This document shows, piece by piece, positions 26,418-35,379 of a stretch of 50,542 nucleotides of DNA. The stretch is from assembly GCA_016869145.1 (NCBI GenBank), contig VGEU01000013.1, positions 1 to 50,542 on the forward strand, read 5' to 3'. The DNA is from Alphaproteobacteria bacterium (GTDB lineage: Bacteria > Pseudomonadota > Alphaproteobacteria > MPNO01 > VGEU01). The position numbers and the translations under genes are program-made. Within the stretch, counting starts at the first letter, position 1; each line of letters begins with the position of its first letter. The notes beneath the pieces were generated by a model. That model was not told the DNA's origin. It was given only the letters and a program-made list of their open reading frames with translations, and ran no database searches.

Positions 26418-26515
26418 CGTCCGTTGGTAACAGGGCCGCCTCGGTGCGTCCACCCCGCTCGGCAGGGCGCGAAACGGCGTGACAGCGGCCGCCGCGCGGC
26501 GCCATCCTCAGGCCC

Positions 26516-26833
26516 ATGCCCTCGACCCCGCTCGTCTTCCGATGGACCGCCGGTATCGCGCCCTTGCATGTCGCCCGCGTCCGCGACATCACGGAGCGCC
26601 AGGACGACGAGGCGCGGCCGAGGCGCCACGGGGCCGAGCGCGCCCGCATCGGGCGGCGCGCCGCCTCGGGCGAGAGGGGTGCGGCGCTTGCCTACGGGAT
26701 CAACCAGAAGCTGACCGCGATGATCGGCGTCGACCACGCCTGCCAGACGGTTCTCCGCCACCCCGCTGCGGCCGGCCTCGCCGCCGCGCGCGACCGCCGT
26801 CACGCGGACCATCACCCCGGGCCACAACCATGA
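26516..26833 (+). pseudogene. Remnant of a FixL-type sensor histidine kinase
   Basis: A 105-codon frame carrying a PAS C-terminal motif (HVARVRDITERQ) and a decayed HisKA dimerisation motif, ALAYGINQKLTAMIGVDHAC. In working FixL-like kinases the latter reads with HE.NQPL.A. Here the phosphoacceptor His has become Tyr and the conserved Pro a Lys, and nothing of the ATPase domain follows. It ends four bases into the downstream regulator gene, at a TGA overlapping ATG 26830. A deletion of the 5' PAS part and of the 3' catalytic part is inferred. Confidence 0.6.
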
Positions 26834-27444
26834 CACGTGCCGCGACCGTCTTCGTGGTCGACGACGACGCGGCCGTGCGCGACGGGCTCGACACGCCCCT
26901 CGCCGCCTATGGCTACACCGTCGAGACCTTCGAGAGCGCCGAACGCTTCCTCGACCGGCCGCCACCGGATGCCGGCGGCTGTATCGTGGCCGACATGCGG
27001 ATGCCGGGCATGGGCGGGCTCGAGCTCCTGCGCGAGCTGGCGCGGCGCGGCGTCACGGTCCCGGTCATCATCATCACCGGCCATGGCGACATCCCGATGA
27101 CGGTCGCCGCGTTCAAGGCCGGCGCGGTCGATTTCCTCGAGAAGCCGTTCGACGGCGATGCCCTGGTCGGCGCGATCGACGAGGCGCTGAAGCGGCGCGG
27201 CGCGGCGATGGCCGATCTGCCCGCGCGCGACGCCCTCGCCGCCCGGCTCCGCGAGCTCAGCCCGCGCGAGCGCGAGGTCATGGACCTGGTGGTCGCCGGC
27301 CTCCCCAACAAGGTGATCGCGCACCGCCTCGGCATCGCGGTCCGCACCGTCGAGGTGCACCGCGCCCGGCTGATGGAGAAGTCCGGCGCGCGCAACCTGT
27401 CCGAGCGCGGCCGCATCGCGATCCGGCTCGAAGGGCCCCGCTGA
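26830..27444 (+). CDS. FixJ/NarL-family response regulator
   Basis: 204 aa. Receiver domain with the acidic pair (Asp11-Asp12), phosphoacceptor Asp55 in VADMRMPGM, Thr83 in ITGHGD and Lys105 in LEKPF. It is joined to a LuxR-type helix-turn-helix (LSPREREVMDLVVAGLPNKV to MEKSGARNLSERGRIAIRL). All receiver residues are intact, so it can still be phosphorylated, but its adjacent kinase is only a remnant; another kinase or a small phosphodonor would be required. Targets are unknown. Confidence 0.9.
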   Translation: MTRAATVFVVDDDAAVRDGLDTPLAAYGYTVETFESAERFLDRPPPDAGGCIVADMRMPGMGGLELLRELARRGVTVPVIIITGHGDIPMTVAAFKAGAVDFLEKPFDGDALVGAIDEALKRRGAAMADLPARDALAARLRELSPREREVMDLVVAGLPNKVIAHRLGIAVRTVEVHRARLMEKSGARNLSERGRIAIRLEGPR

Positions 27445-27606
27445 CGGAGCCTTTCCGGGTCGCCGCTAGTGGACAACCACAATAGGAGCCCGCGGCCCCC
27501 ATCCGTAGCTTCCGCGACCCCGTATGAGTGCGGATGGAGCCATCCACCGCAGTCGGTTGATCCATGTCTTGCGGCAACGCGAGACGATTAGGGAATCGCC
27601 CGCGCG

Positions 27607-28365
27607 ATGGACTTCGAGGTCGTCCTCACACTCCTGACGCTGACCGGTCTCGAGATCATCCTCGGGATCGACAACATCGTCGTCATCGCGATCATCGCCG
27701 CGACCCTTCCCGTCCACCAGCGCGAGAAGGCCCTGATCATCGGCCTGTCGCTCGCGATGATCACCCGCCTCCTCCTGTTGTTCTCGCTGAGCTGGATCGC
27801 CGGTCTCACCGCGCCGATCGCCACGCTCGGCACGTTCGAGATCTCCGGCCGCGACCTCCTGATGCTCGCCGGCGGCGTGTTCCTGATCGTCAAGGCCGTG
27901 ACCGAGATGCACGCCGCGGTCGCCGAGGAGGGCGAGCACGGCGGCGGCCGCCGCGCCACGAGCTTCAGGAACGCGCTGGCCCAGATCGTGATGCTCGACA
28001 TCGTGTTCTCGTTCGATTCGGTCATCACCGCGGTCGGCATGGCGAACCAGCTCTGGGTCATGGCGACCGCGGTGATCATCGCGGTGATCGTGATGCTGAT
28101 CGCCTCGGGCCCGATCATCCGCTTCATCCACGTCAACCCGTCGGTGAAGATGCTGGCGCTCGCCTTCGTGCTGCTGATCGGCGTGATTCTCTGCGCCGAC
28201 GGCTTCGGCTACCCGATCCCGAAGGGCTATCTCTACTTCGCGATGATGTTCTCGGTGTTCGTCGCCGGGCTCAATATCATCTGGAGCCGGCGCGTGGAGC
28301 GCCGTGCCGCCGCGCGCGCCGCCGCCGAGAACGGCGACGCCAAGAGCGAGAGCGCGACCGCCTAG
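27607..28365 (+). CDS. TerC-family integral membrane protein
   Basis: 252 aa with about seven hydrophobic segments. Motifs of the TerC/YkoY family: LEIILGIDNIVVIAII (residues 17-32) and MLDIVFSFDSVITAVGM, each with a conserved acidic residue within a membrane segment. The family is tied to tellurite resistance and, more securely, to manganese or metal export. The 162 bp upstream hold no clear metal riboswitch. The 3' flank is a short tandem repeat. Confidence 0.9.
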   Translation: MDFEVVLTLLTLTGLEIILGIDNIVVIAIIAATLPVHQREKALIIGLSLAMITRLLLLFSLSWIAGLTAPIATLGTFEISGRDLLMLAGGVFLIVKAVTEMHAAVAEEGEHGGGRRATSFRNALAQIVMLDIVFSFDSVITAVGMANQLWVMATAVIIAVIVMLIASGPIIRFIHVNPSVKMLALAFVLLIGVILCADGFGYPIPKGYLYFAMMFSVFVAGLNIIWSRRVERRAAARAAAENGDAKSESATA

Positions 28366-28370
28366 CGACG

Positions 28371-28415
28371 CCGGGAGAAGCCCAGCCGGGACAAGCCCAG
28401 CCGGGACTAACCCAG
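28371..28415 (+). repeat. 15-bp tandem repeat, three copies, after terC-like gene
   Basis: CCGGGAGAAGCCCAG, CCGGGACAAGCCCAG and CCGGGACTAACCCAG follow in order from 28371, five bases after the stop codon (28363-28365). The rest of the 160-bp gap up to 28527 is GC-rich with no other feature seen. Confidence 0.85.
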
Positions 28416-28526
28416 GCCGCCCGCGCGCCCCGTTCCGCTGTTCGGACCCCCGTCCGACCACTACAATCAGCCGCGACCGAGGGCCGCCGGCACCCTGCCG
28501 CGCGGGGCGATGCGGTGTGGCGCGCG

Positions 28527-30249
28527 ATGAACATCCTCCTCACCCCGGCCCGGATCGGCCCGGTCGAGATCCCGAACCGGATCGTGATGCCGCCGATGAC
28601 CACGCGGTCCTCGGACGAGGCGGGCTTCGTCACCGAGGACGCCCTCGCCTACTACGCCGCCCGGGTGCGGGGCGGCGTCGGCCTGATCACGGTCGAGATG
28701 GCCTCGCCCGAGAAGGCCGGCCGCCATCGCTTCCGCGAGCTCGGCATCTACGACGACCGGTTCATCCCCGGGCTCCGCCGCCTCGTCGACATGATCCATG
28801 CCGGCGGGTCCAAGGCCTCGATCCAGCTCGGCCACGGCGGCGGCCACACCCGGATCGACATCTCGGGCGAGACCCCGGTCGCGCCGTCGGCGATCCCGCA
28901 TCCGGTCTATGAGATCACCTTCGAGACCATCGTGCCCGAGGCGATGAGCGTCGCGCGCATCGCGGCCGCCGTCGCCGCCTATGCCGCCGCCGCGGTCCGC
29001 TCCCGCGAGGCCGGCTTCGACTGCGTCGAGATCCACGCCGCCCACGGCTATCTGATCTCGCAGTTCCACACCCCGTTCGAGAACCGCCGCACCGACGCCT
29101 ATGGCGGCGCGCTCGCGAACCGCGCCCGCTTCGGGCTCGAGGTGCTGCGCGCGGTCAAGGCCGCGGCGCCGACGCTCGGCGTCGTCTACCGGCTCTCGGT
29201 CGAGGACTATTTTCCCGACGGCATGCCCTACGAGGAGGGCCGCGAGATCGCGGTCTGGGCGGCGGAGGCGGGCGCCGATGCGCTCCACATCTCGGCCGGC
29301 CATTACCGGTCGCTGCCGTCGGCGGCGCGGATGAACCCGACGATGGCGCTCCCCGAGGCGACGTTCCTCGGCTACGCCTCCGGCATCAAGGCACGCGTGA
29401 AGGTCCCCGTGATCGCTGTCGGCCGGCTCGGCGATCCGGCCGTCGCGACCGCGGCGGTCGCCGAGGGCAAGGCGGATTTCGTCGCCATCGGCCGCCCGCT
29501 CGTCGCCGATCCGGACTGGGTGGCGAAGCTCCGGCGCGGCGCGCCGATCCGCCGCTGCCTCGCCTGCAACACCTGCATCAACGAGATGCGGGGCGGCATC
29601 GGCATCTCGTGCGTCGTCAACGGCATGGCCGGGCGCGAGCGCGCCTTCGCCGACGCCCGCCCGCCGCAAGGCGAGCGCATCGCCGTGATCGGGGCGGGCC
29701 CCCGCCGGGCTCACCTATGCCGCCCTCGTCGCCGCCGGCAACAGCGTCACCCTGTTCGAGCGCGCGGCCGTGCCGGGCGGCGGGTTCCGCCACGCCGGCA
29801 AGGCGCCGCTGTTCCAGGAGGTCGAGGCGCATCCTTTGGTGTTCGAGCGCTACATCGCAGACCTGGTCGCCGACTGCACGCGCCAGGGCGTCGTCATCCG
29901 CTGCGGCACCGACGTCCGCGCCGATCCGGCGCTGCTCGCGCCGTTCGACCGCCTCGTCGTCGCGACCGGCGCGCGCGCCCGCTTCGGCCTCGGCGCGCTC
30001 GCCCCTGCTCTACTCGATCTCGGGGCCGGGCGCTGGCCGGGGCTCCGCCGTCTCCTCGCCGATCCGAAGCTCCGCGACTGGTTCTATTACCGCGCGCGCA
30101 CGCCGACCGCCGACCGCATCCGCGCGCTCGCCCGCCCCGGCCAGACCGTGATCGCGATCGGCGATGCGGTCGCGGCGGGCAAGAGCAAGGAGGCGATCCG
30201 GAGCGCCTTCGACGCGGCACTCCTCGGCGCCGGCGGGCGGGCGGGATGA
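28527..30249 (+). pseudogene. NADH:flavin oxidoreductase (FadH/OYE-like), frameshifted
   Basis: OYE-type FMN barrel (LLTPARIGPVEIPNRIVMPP; active-site IHAAHGYLISQF; LACNTCINE cluster cysteines) fused to an FAD/NAD domain, as in 2,4-dienoyl-CoA reductase. The frame is lost at the dinucleotide-binding motif. The sequence should read IGAGPAGLTYAALVAAGNSV, but five C at 29699-29703 instead of four shift it by one base. The remainder resumes in the next frame (GGGFRHAGKAPLFQEVEAHP) and ends at TGA 30247-30249. Total about 573 codons, shorter than FadH. If the C run is miscalled the gene is intact. Confidence 0.85.
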
Positions 30250-30298
30250 CGGCGTGCTAGACTGAGCGCATCGGCTGGCCGGAAACGGGAGGGACGAC

Positions 30299-31134
30299 AT
30301 GGCGCGTGTTCTCGACGACGCACGGCAGCGGACCGTCAAGGCGCCGGTGCAGTTCGCGCTCCGGACCGGCGAGACGCCGGTGACGCTGGTCGGCCGGCCT
30401 GGCGAGGCGCAGGTCCAGACGAGCGGCGGGTTCGAATGGAAGGACATCGTCGTCGCCGACGGGCGCCCGGTCGCCGACCGCCTTGACCTCGACCGCGAGG
30501 GATTCGTGCTCCGGCGCCACGACACCGCGATGGTCGATTTCTACGACGAGGCCGAGGTCTCAGCGGTCTATTACCCGGAGATGGAGCGGCTGGTGAAGGC
30601 CGAGACCGGCGCCGCCAAGGTGATCGTGTTCGACCACACGATCCGGAACGACGATCCGGCCGCGCAGACGGCCAAGGGGCTGCGGGCGCCGGTCTCGACC
30701 GTCCACAACGACTCACCATCGCGTCCGCCGCGCAGCGCGTGCGCGACCTCCTGCCCGCCGACGAAGCCGACCGGCGGCTCGCCCGGCGCTACGGCTCGAT
30801 CAATGTGTGGCGGCCGATCCGCGGGCCGGTCGAGAACAAGCCGCTCGCGATCTGCGCCTACGACGCGATCGAGACCGGCGATCTCGTCGCCGCCGAGCGC
30901 CGCTACGGCGACCGCATCGGCGGCATCTACTACCTCGCCTACAACCCGGCGCAGCGCTGGACCTATTTCCCGCGCATGACGCGCGCGGAGGTGATCGTGC
31001 TCAAATGCTTCGATTCGCTCACCGACGGCACCGCGCGCTGGACCGCGCACGGCTCGTTCGAGGATCCCGCGGCGCCTTCCGGCGCGCACCCGCGCGAGAG
31101 CATCGAGATCCGGACCCTCTATTTCTTCGACTGA
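30299..31134 (+). pseudogene. CmcJ/NvfI-family 2-oxoglutarate oxygenase-like protein, frameshifted
   Basis: About 278 codons. ATG at 30299 follows GGGAGG. N-terminal family blocks are clear (REGFVLRRHDTAMVDFYDE; VIVFDHTIRND), then the frame breaks in the VHND motif at about 30713. One missing base after GAC restores YTIASAAQRVRDLLP and the rest in the other frame (SINVWRPIRGPVENKPLAIC; RWTYFPRMTRAEVI; PRESIEIRTLYFFD). The family includes gibberellin GA4-desaturase-like and CmcJ oxygenases; this member's substrate is unknown. Confidence 0.8.
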
Positions 31135-31144
31135 GGCGCCGACC

Positions 31145-31408
31145 ATGAAGCTCGAGGGCGCCGTCGCCATCATCACCGGGTCCTCGAGCGGCGTCGGCGC
31201 CGCGACGGCCCGGAAGCTCGCCCGCCGCGGCGCGCGCGTCGTCGTCAACTGCACGCGGCGCGTTGCCGAGGGCAATGCCGTCGTCGCCGACTGCAAGGCG
31301 GCCGGCGCCGATGCGATCCTGACGACCGGGCAGATGATCGTCTGCGATTCCGGCGCCGGGCTCGGCCCGATGGGCTCCTCGACCCCGCCGCGCCGCGGCA
31401 ACCGCTGA
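31145..31408 (+). pseudogene. SDR dehydrogenase with large internal in-frame deletion
   Basis: 87 aa. Residues 1-58 are the N-terminal Rossmann half of a short-chain dehydrogenase (IITGSSSGVGAATARKLARR). Residues 59-70 (LTTGQMIVCDSG) are the very C-terminal strand of the same family. About 170 residues that should lie between them, including the Ser/Tyr/Lys catalytic centre, are absent, yet the frame is kept. It cannot be a working dehydrogenase. Confidence 0.75.
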
Positions 31409-31521
31409 CACCGCCCGCGCCCGCGGTCCCGGGCGAACCCCTCTTGCGCCGGCGGATCGATGGTGACAGCATCCACCCCGATTTTCCGTTCCGCAGCACG
31501 TTCTCGGACGAAGGAGGCGGC

Positions 31522-32391
31522 GTGAAGGCGCCCAAATTCAGCTATGTGCGCGCAGAGAGCGTGGACCACGCGCTCGCGCTCCTCGACCAGCACGGCGACG
31601 AGGCCCGCATCCTGGCCGGCGGCCAGAGCCTGATGCCGACGCTCAACATGCGGCTGTCGCGGCCGCAGCTTTTGATCGACATCAACCGCCTCGACGCGCT
31701 CAAGGGCATCGCGCTCCAGGGCGATCGGGTGCGCATCGGCGCGCTCGCCCGCCATGTCGAGGTCCTGAACTCGCCGGTGGTGGCGAAGAACCTGCCGCTG
31801 ATCGCCGAGGCGATGCCGCATGTCGCGCATGTCGCGGTCCGGAACCGCGGCACGTTCGGCGGCTCGGTCGCGCTCGCCGATCCGGCGGCCGAGATGCCGG
31901 CCTGTGCGCTCGCGCTCGGCGCGACCTTCGTCGTCCAGAGCAGCAAGGGCCGACGCGAGATCGCGGCCGATTCCTATTTCAAGGGCCTCTACGAGACCGC
32001 GCGCGCCGTCAACGAGATCCTGGTCGAGGCGCTGATCCCGGTCGAGAAGCCGGGCACCGTCTCGGTCTTCCTCGAGCTCGCGCGCCGGCACGGCGATTTC
32101 GCGATGGCCGGCCTCGCCTGCCACGCGCGGATCGACAAGGGCGTCATCGCCGAGGCGCGCCTCGTCTATTTCGCGAGCGAGGTCAGGCCGACGCTCGCCA
32201 CCCGCGCGATCGCCGCGATCAAAGGCAAGCCGTGGAACGACGCGACGCGCGATGCGGCGCTCGCCGCGCTCGCCGACGATCTCGACCCGATGACCAATCT
32301 CCACGGCAGCGCGGCGATGAAGCTCCATCTGCAGCGCGTTCTGACGCGGCGCGCGATCGATCAAGCCGTCGCGCGGGCGAGGGCGGCATGA
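31522..32391 (+). CDS. Molybdenum hydroxylase FAD-binding subunit (CoxM type)
   Basis: 289 aa starting at GTG 31522, five bases after AAGGAGG; an upstream ATG at 31444 would add an unrelated 26 residues. FAD-binding PCMH fold: ILAGGQSLMPTLNMRLSRP and VRNRGTFGGSVALADPAAE are the FAD pyrophosphate and isoalloxazine loops. It passes electrons from the iron-sulfur subunit to the acceptor. First gene of a tight M-S-L operon; it overlaps the next gene by ATGA. Confidence 0.92.
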   Translation: MKAPKFSYVRAESVDHALALLDQHGDEARILAGGQSLMPTLNMRLSRPQLLIDINRLDALKGIALQGDRVRIGALARHVEVLNSPVVAKNLPLIAEAMPHVAHVAVRNRGTFGGSVALADPAAEMPACALALGATFVVQSSKGRREIAADSYFKGLYETARAVNEILVEALIPVEKPGTVSVFLELARRHGDFAMAGLACHARIDKGVIAEARLVYFASEVRPTLATRAIAAIKGKPWNDATRDAALAALADDLDPMTNLHGSAAMKLHLQRVLTRRAIDQAVARARAA

Positions 32392-32873
32392 CCGGCGAGG
32401 AGACGACCGAGATCACGCTCACCGTCAACGGCGAGCGCATCGCGCGACGGGTGCGGGTGCGCGAGCATCTGGTCGACTTCCTGCGCGGTGAGTTGCAGCT
32501 CACGGGCTCGCATCTCGGCTGCGAGCACGGTATCTGCGGCGCGTGCTCGGTGCGCGTCGACGGCGTCGTCGTCCGCGGCTGTCTGATGCTCGCCGTGCAG
32601 GCCGACGGCGCCGAGGTGACGACGATCGAGGGGCTGACCGACACCGGCGAGATCGCCGATCTGCAGGCCGCGTTCGTCGAGCGGAACGCCCTCCAATGCG
32701 GCTTCTGCTCGCCCGGCATGCTGGTGACCGCGGCCGATCTCCTCAAGGCGGCCAAGCCCGCGACGCGCGAGGAGATCCGGAACTTCCTGTCCGGCAATTT
32801 CTGCCGCTGCACCGGCTATCACGCGATCGTCGATGCGGTCGAGACGACGCTCAACAAGCGCCTCGGACGATAG
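32388..32873 (+). CDS. Molybdenum hydroxylase 2Fe-2S subunit (CoxS type)
   Basis: 161 aa. Plant-type cluster motif GCEHGICGACSVRVDG (near residue 44) with a later Cys in RGCLML, then an alpha-helical domain with CGFCSPGM and CRCTGYH for the second cluster. It relays electrons from the molybdenum centre to FAD. Start at 32388 overlaps the FAD subunit stop. Confidence 0.93.
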   Translation: MTGEETTEITLTVNGERIARRVRVREHLVDFLRGELQLTGSHLGCEHGICGACSVRVDGVVVRGCLMLAVQADGAEVTTIEGLTDTGEIADLQAAFVERNALQCGFCSPGMLVTAADLLKAAKPATREEIRNFLSGNFCRCTGYHAIVDAVETTLNKRLGR

Positions 32874-32884
32874 GGGCGGAGATC

Positions 32885-35284
32885 ATGGCGAACGACATCC
32901 CGACCAAGGCGACGCTGACGCCCTTCGACCGGCCGAACAGCTATGTCGGCCGCAACCTGTCGCGCCCGGGCGCGCGGCGCGCGGTCGCCGGCCGCGGCAC
33001 CTATACCGACGACGTGGTGCTGCCGCGCATGCTGCACGGCGCGTGCGTGCGGAGCCCCTATGCGCACGCCAAGATCGTCCGCATCGACACGACCGCGGCG
33101 CGGAAGGCGCCCGGGGTCGCGCTGGTCATGACCGGGGCCGAGCTCGCCAAGCGCTGCACCGCGCCCTGGATGGGCACGCTCAAGGTCTTCGAGGGCATGA
33201 AGTCGGCACCGCAATACCCGATGGCGGTCGACCGCGCCTGCTGGCAGGGCGAGCCCGTGGTGTTCATCGCCGCGCGCACGCGCGCCGAGGCCGAGGACGC
33301 GGCGGAGCTGGTCGAGGTCGCCTGGGAGGAACTCCCGGTCGTCGCCGAGAAGAAGACCGCGCTCGATCCGAAGACACCCGTCCTCCACGCCTCGCTCGGC
33401 GACAATCTCGCCTTCCGCAAGCTCATCGACACCGGCGACGTCGAGGCCGCGTTCAAGGCCGCCGATCACGTGATCGAGGAGACCTTCGAGTTCGGCCGCC
33501 ACACCGCCGTCAGCCTCGAGCCGCGCTCGATGATCGCCGACTGGAACCCGGCGAACGAGCGGCTCGCCGTCTACATCTCGAACCAGGTTCCGCACATGAT
33601 GCAGTATTTGTTCTCGCGCACGCTCGGCGTGCCCGAGCACAATGTCCGCGTGGTGAGCCACGACGTCGGCGGCTCGTTCGGGATGAAGATCCATTCCTAT
33701 GGCGACGAGGTCGCGGCCTGCGCCGCCTCGATGATGCTAGGCCGCCCGGTGAAGTTCATCGCCGACCGGCTCGAATCCTTCCTCACCGACATCCACGCGC
33801 GCGAGAACACGGTCAGGGCGAAGATCGGCTTCAACAAGGACGGCACGATCACCGCCTTCGACATCGACGATTTGTCGGGTATCGGCGCCTATTCGCAATA
33901 TCCGCGCACCAGCGTGTTCGAGGCGAACCAGATCCTCAACATCACCGCCGGGCCGTACAAGCATCCGAACTACCGCGCGCGCGCGACGGTGGTCTACATG
34001 AACAAGGTGCCGACCTCGCAGTACCGCGCCGTCGGCCACCCGATCGGCATCACCGTCGCCGAGGCGCTCGTCGACCGCGCCGCCGAGACGCTTGGCATGG
34101 ACCCGGTCGAGATCCGCCGGCGTAACGTGATGGAGGATAACTCCTATCCGCGCCTGACGGGCTCGGGCATCAAGGTGTTGGATCTGTCGCACCAGGCCTG
34201 CCTCGAGAAGCTGGTGCGGCTGATGGACTATGACGCGCTCCGCGCCGAGCAGGCGCTCCTCCGCAACAAGGGCATCTGGCGCGGCATCGGCATCGCCGCC
34301 TTCATCAAGGGCACCGCGCCCGGGCCGCAGGGTCTCTATGGCGCGGGCGGTGCGCCGATCGCCGCGCAGGACGCCTGCACCATCAAGCTCGAGCCGTCGG
34401 GCAACGTGATCTGCGCCGTCGGCGTCAGCGAGCAGGGCCAGGGAGTCGACACCGTGATGCAGCAGATTGCGGCGACCGGTCTCGGCGTTCCGTTCGAGAG
34501 CGTGCGCGTGATCTCGGGCGACACCGAGACGACGCCCTATGGCGGCGGCACCTATGCCTCGCGCGCCACCGCGATCGGCGGCGAGGCGACCTACCAGGCC
34601 GCGCGCAAGCTCCGCGCCGAGATCCTCGTGATCGCGGGCGCGCTCCTCCAGTCCGATCCCAAGGTGCTCGACATCCGCAACGGCGTCGTCGTCGACGCCG
34701 CGAACGGCACGCTCCGCATCCCGTTGTCGGAGATCGGGCGCATCGGCCACTTCCAGCTCGGCGAGCTCCCGAACGACGTGCAGCCGACGCTCTCGGTGAC
34801 GCACCGCTACCGGCTGCTCGACCTCCCCTACATCTTCACCAACGGCATCCACGGCGCCTATGTCGAGGTCGACGTCGACACCGGCTTCATCCGCCACCTC
34901 AAGCACTGGGTGGTCGAGGATTGCGGGCGCATCATCAACCCGCAGCTCGCCGACGAGCAGGTGCGCGGCGGCGCCGTCCAGGGCCTCGGCGGCGCGCTCT
35001 ACGAGCACTGCATCTACGACGAGAATGCGCAGCTCCAGAACGGCACGCTCGCCGACTACATCATCCCGATGGCGGTCGAGATGCCCGACATCGTGGTCGA
35101 CCACGTCCAGACGCCGACCGGCCAGTCCGAGCTCGGCGCCAAGGGCGCGGGCGAATCCGGCACCGGCGCCGCACCCGGCGTCATCATGGGCGCGGTCAAC
35201 GATGCGCTCCGCCCGTTCGGCGCCCGGGTCACGATCCAGCCGATGACGCCCGAGGTCGTGCTCCAGGCGCTGGGCAAGCTGTGA
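32885..35284 (+). CDS. Molybdenum hydroxylase large subunit (CoxL/xanthine dehydrogenase type) 1
   Basis: 799 aa. Molybdopterin cytosine dinucleotide-binding subunit: VSHDVGGSFGMKIHSYGDE, the active-site loop SQYRAVGHPIGITVAE, GVSEQGQGVDT and the catalytic Glu in GAKGAGESGTGAAPG. The active-site loop is not the AYxCSFR of true CO dehydrogenase, so it hydroxylates an organic substrate (heteroaromatic, aldehyde or aromatic-CoA) with water as oxygen donor. Eleven bp after the iron-sulfur subunit. It is followed by a strong terminator and a UbiD gene; a hydroxylate-then-decarboxylate route is possible by context. Confidence 0.92.
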   Translation: MANDIPTKATLTPFDRPNSYVGRNLSRPGARRAVAGRGTYTDDVVLPRMLHGACVRSPYAHAKIVRIDTTAARKAPGVALVMTGAELAKRCTAPWMGTLKVFEGMKSAPQYPMAVDRACWQGEPVVFIAARTRAEAEDAAELVEVAWEELPVVAEKKTALDPKTPVLHASLGDNLAFRKLIDTGDVEAAFKAADHVIEETFEFGRHTAVSLEPRSMIADWNPANERLAVYISNQVPHMMQYLFSRTLGVPEHNVRVVSHDVGGSFGMKIHSYGDEVAACAASMMLGRPVKFIADRLESFLTDIHARENTVRAKIGFNKDGTITAFDIDDLSGIGAYSQYPRTSVFEANQILNITAGPYKHPNYRARATVVYMNKVPTSQYRAVGHPIGITVAEALVDRAAETLGMDPVEIRRRNVMEDNSYPRLTGSGIKVLDLSHQACLEKLVRLMDYDALRAEQALLRNKGIWRGIGIAAFIKGTAPGPQGLYGAGGAPIAAQDACTIKLEPSGNVICAVGVSEQGQGVDTVMQQIAATGLGVPFESVRVISGDTETTPYGGGTYASRATAIGGEATYQAARKLRAEILVIAGALLQSDPKVLDIRNGVVVDAANGTLRIPLSEIGRIGHFQLGELPNDVQPTLSVTHRYRLLDLPYIFTNGIHGAYVEVDVDTGFIRHLKHWVVEDCGRIINPQLADEQVRGGAVQGLGGALYEHCIYDENAQLQNGTLADYIIPMAVEMPDIVVDHVQTPTGQSELGAKGAGESGTGAAPGVIMGAVNDALRPFGARVTIQPMTPEVVLQALGKL

Positions 35285-35292
35285 GGCGGTCG

Positions 35293-35366
35293 GGCGGCGC
35301 TTGACGCCGCCTCTGCCGGCCCCGAAGCTCAGGCGCGCGCCCGACCGGCGCGCGCCTTCTTCATTC
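35293..35366 (+). terminator. Two GC-rich hairpins, the second an intrinsic terminator
   Basis: Nine bases after the hydroxylase stop a 7-bp stem lies at 35293-35311 (loop CTTGA). A second, perfect 11-bp stem AGGCGCGCGCC at 35331-35341 pairs with 35347-35357 around the loop CGACC and is followed by TTCTTCATT. It should end the hydroxylase transcript before the UbiD gene at 35380. Confidence 0.75.
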
Positions 35367-35379
35367 GGGGACCCGGCCG

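Noticed and set aside
27445-27606. A yybP-ykoY manganese riboswitch before the TerC-like gene
   Set aside because: The two conserved internal-loop motifs of that riboswitch are not seen; only weak GC-rich stems near 27530 are present.
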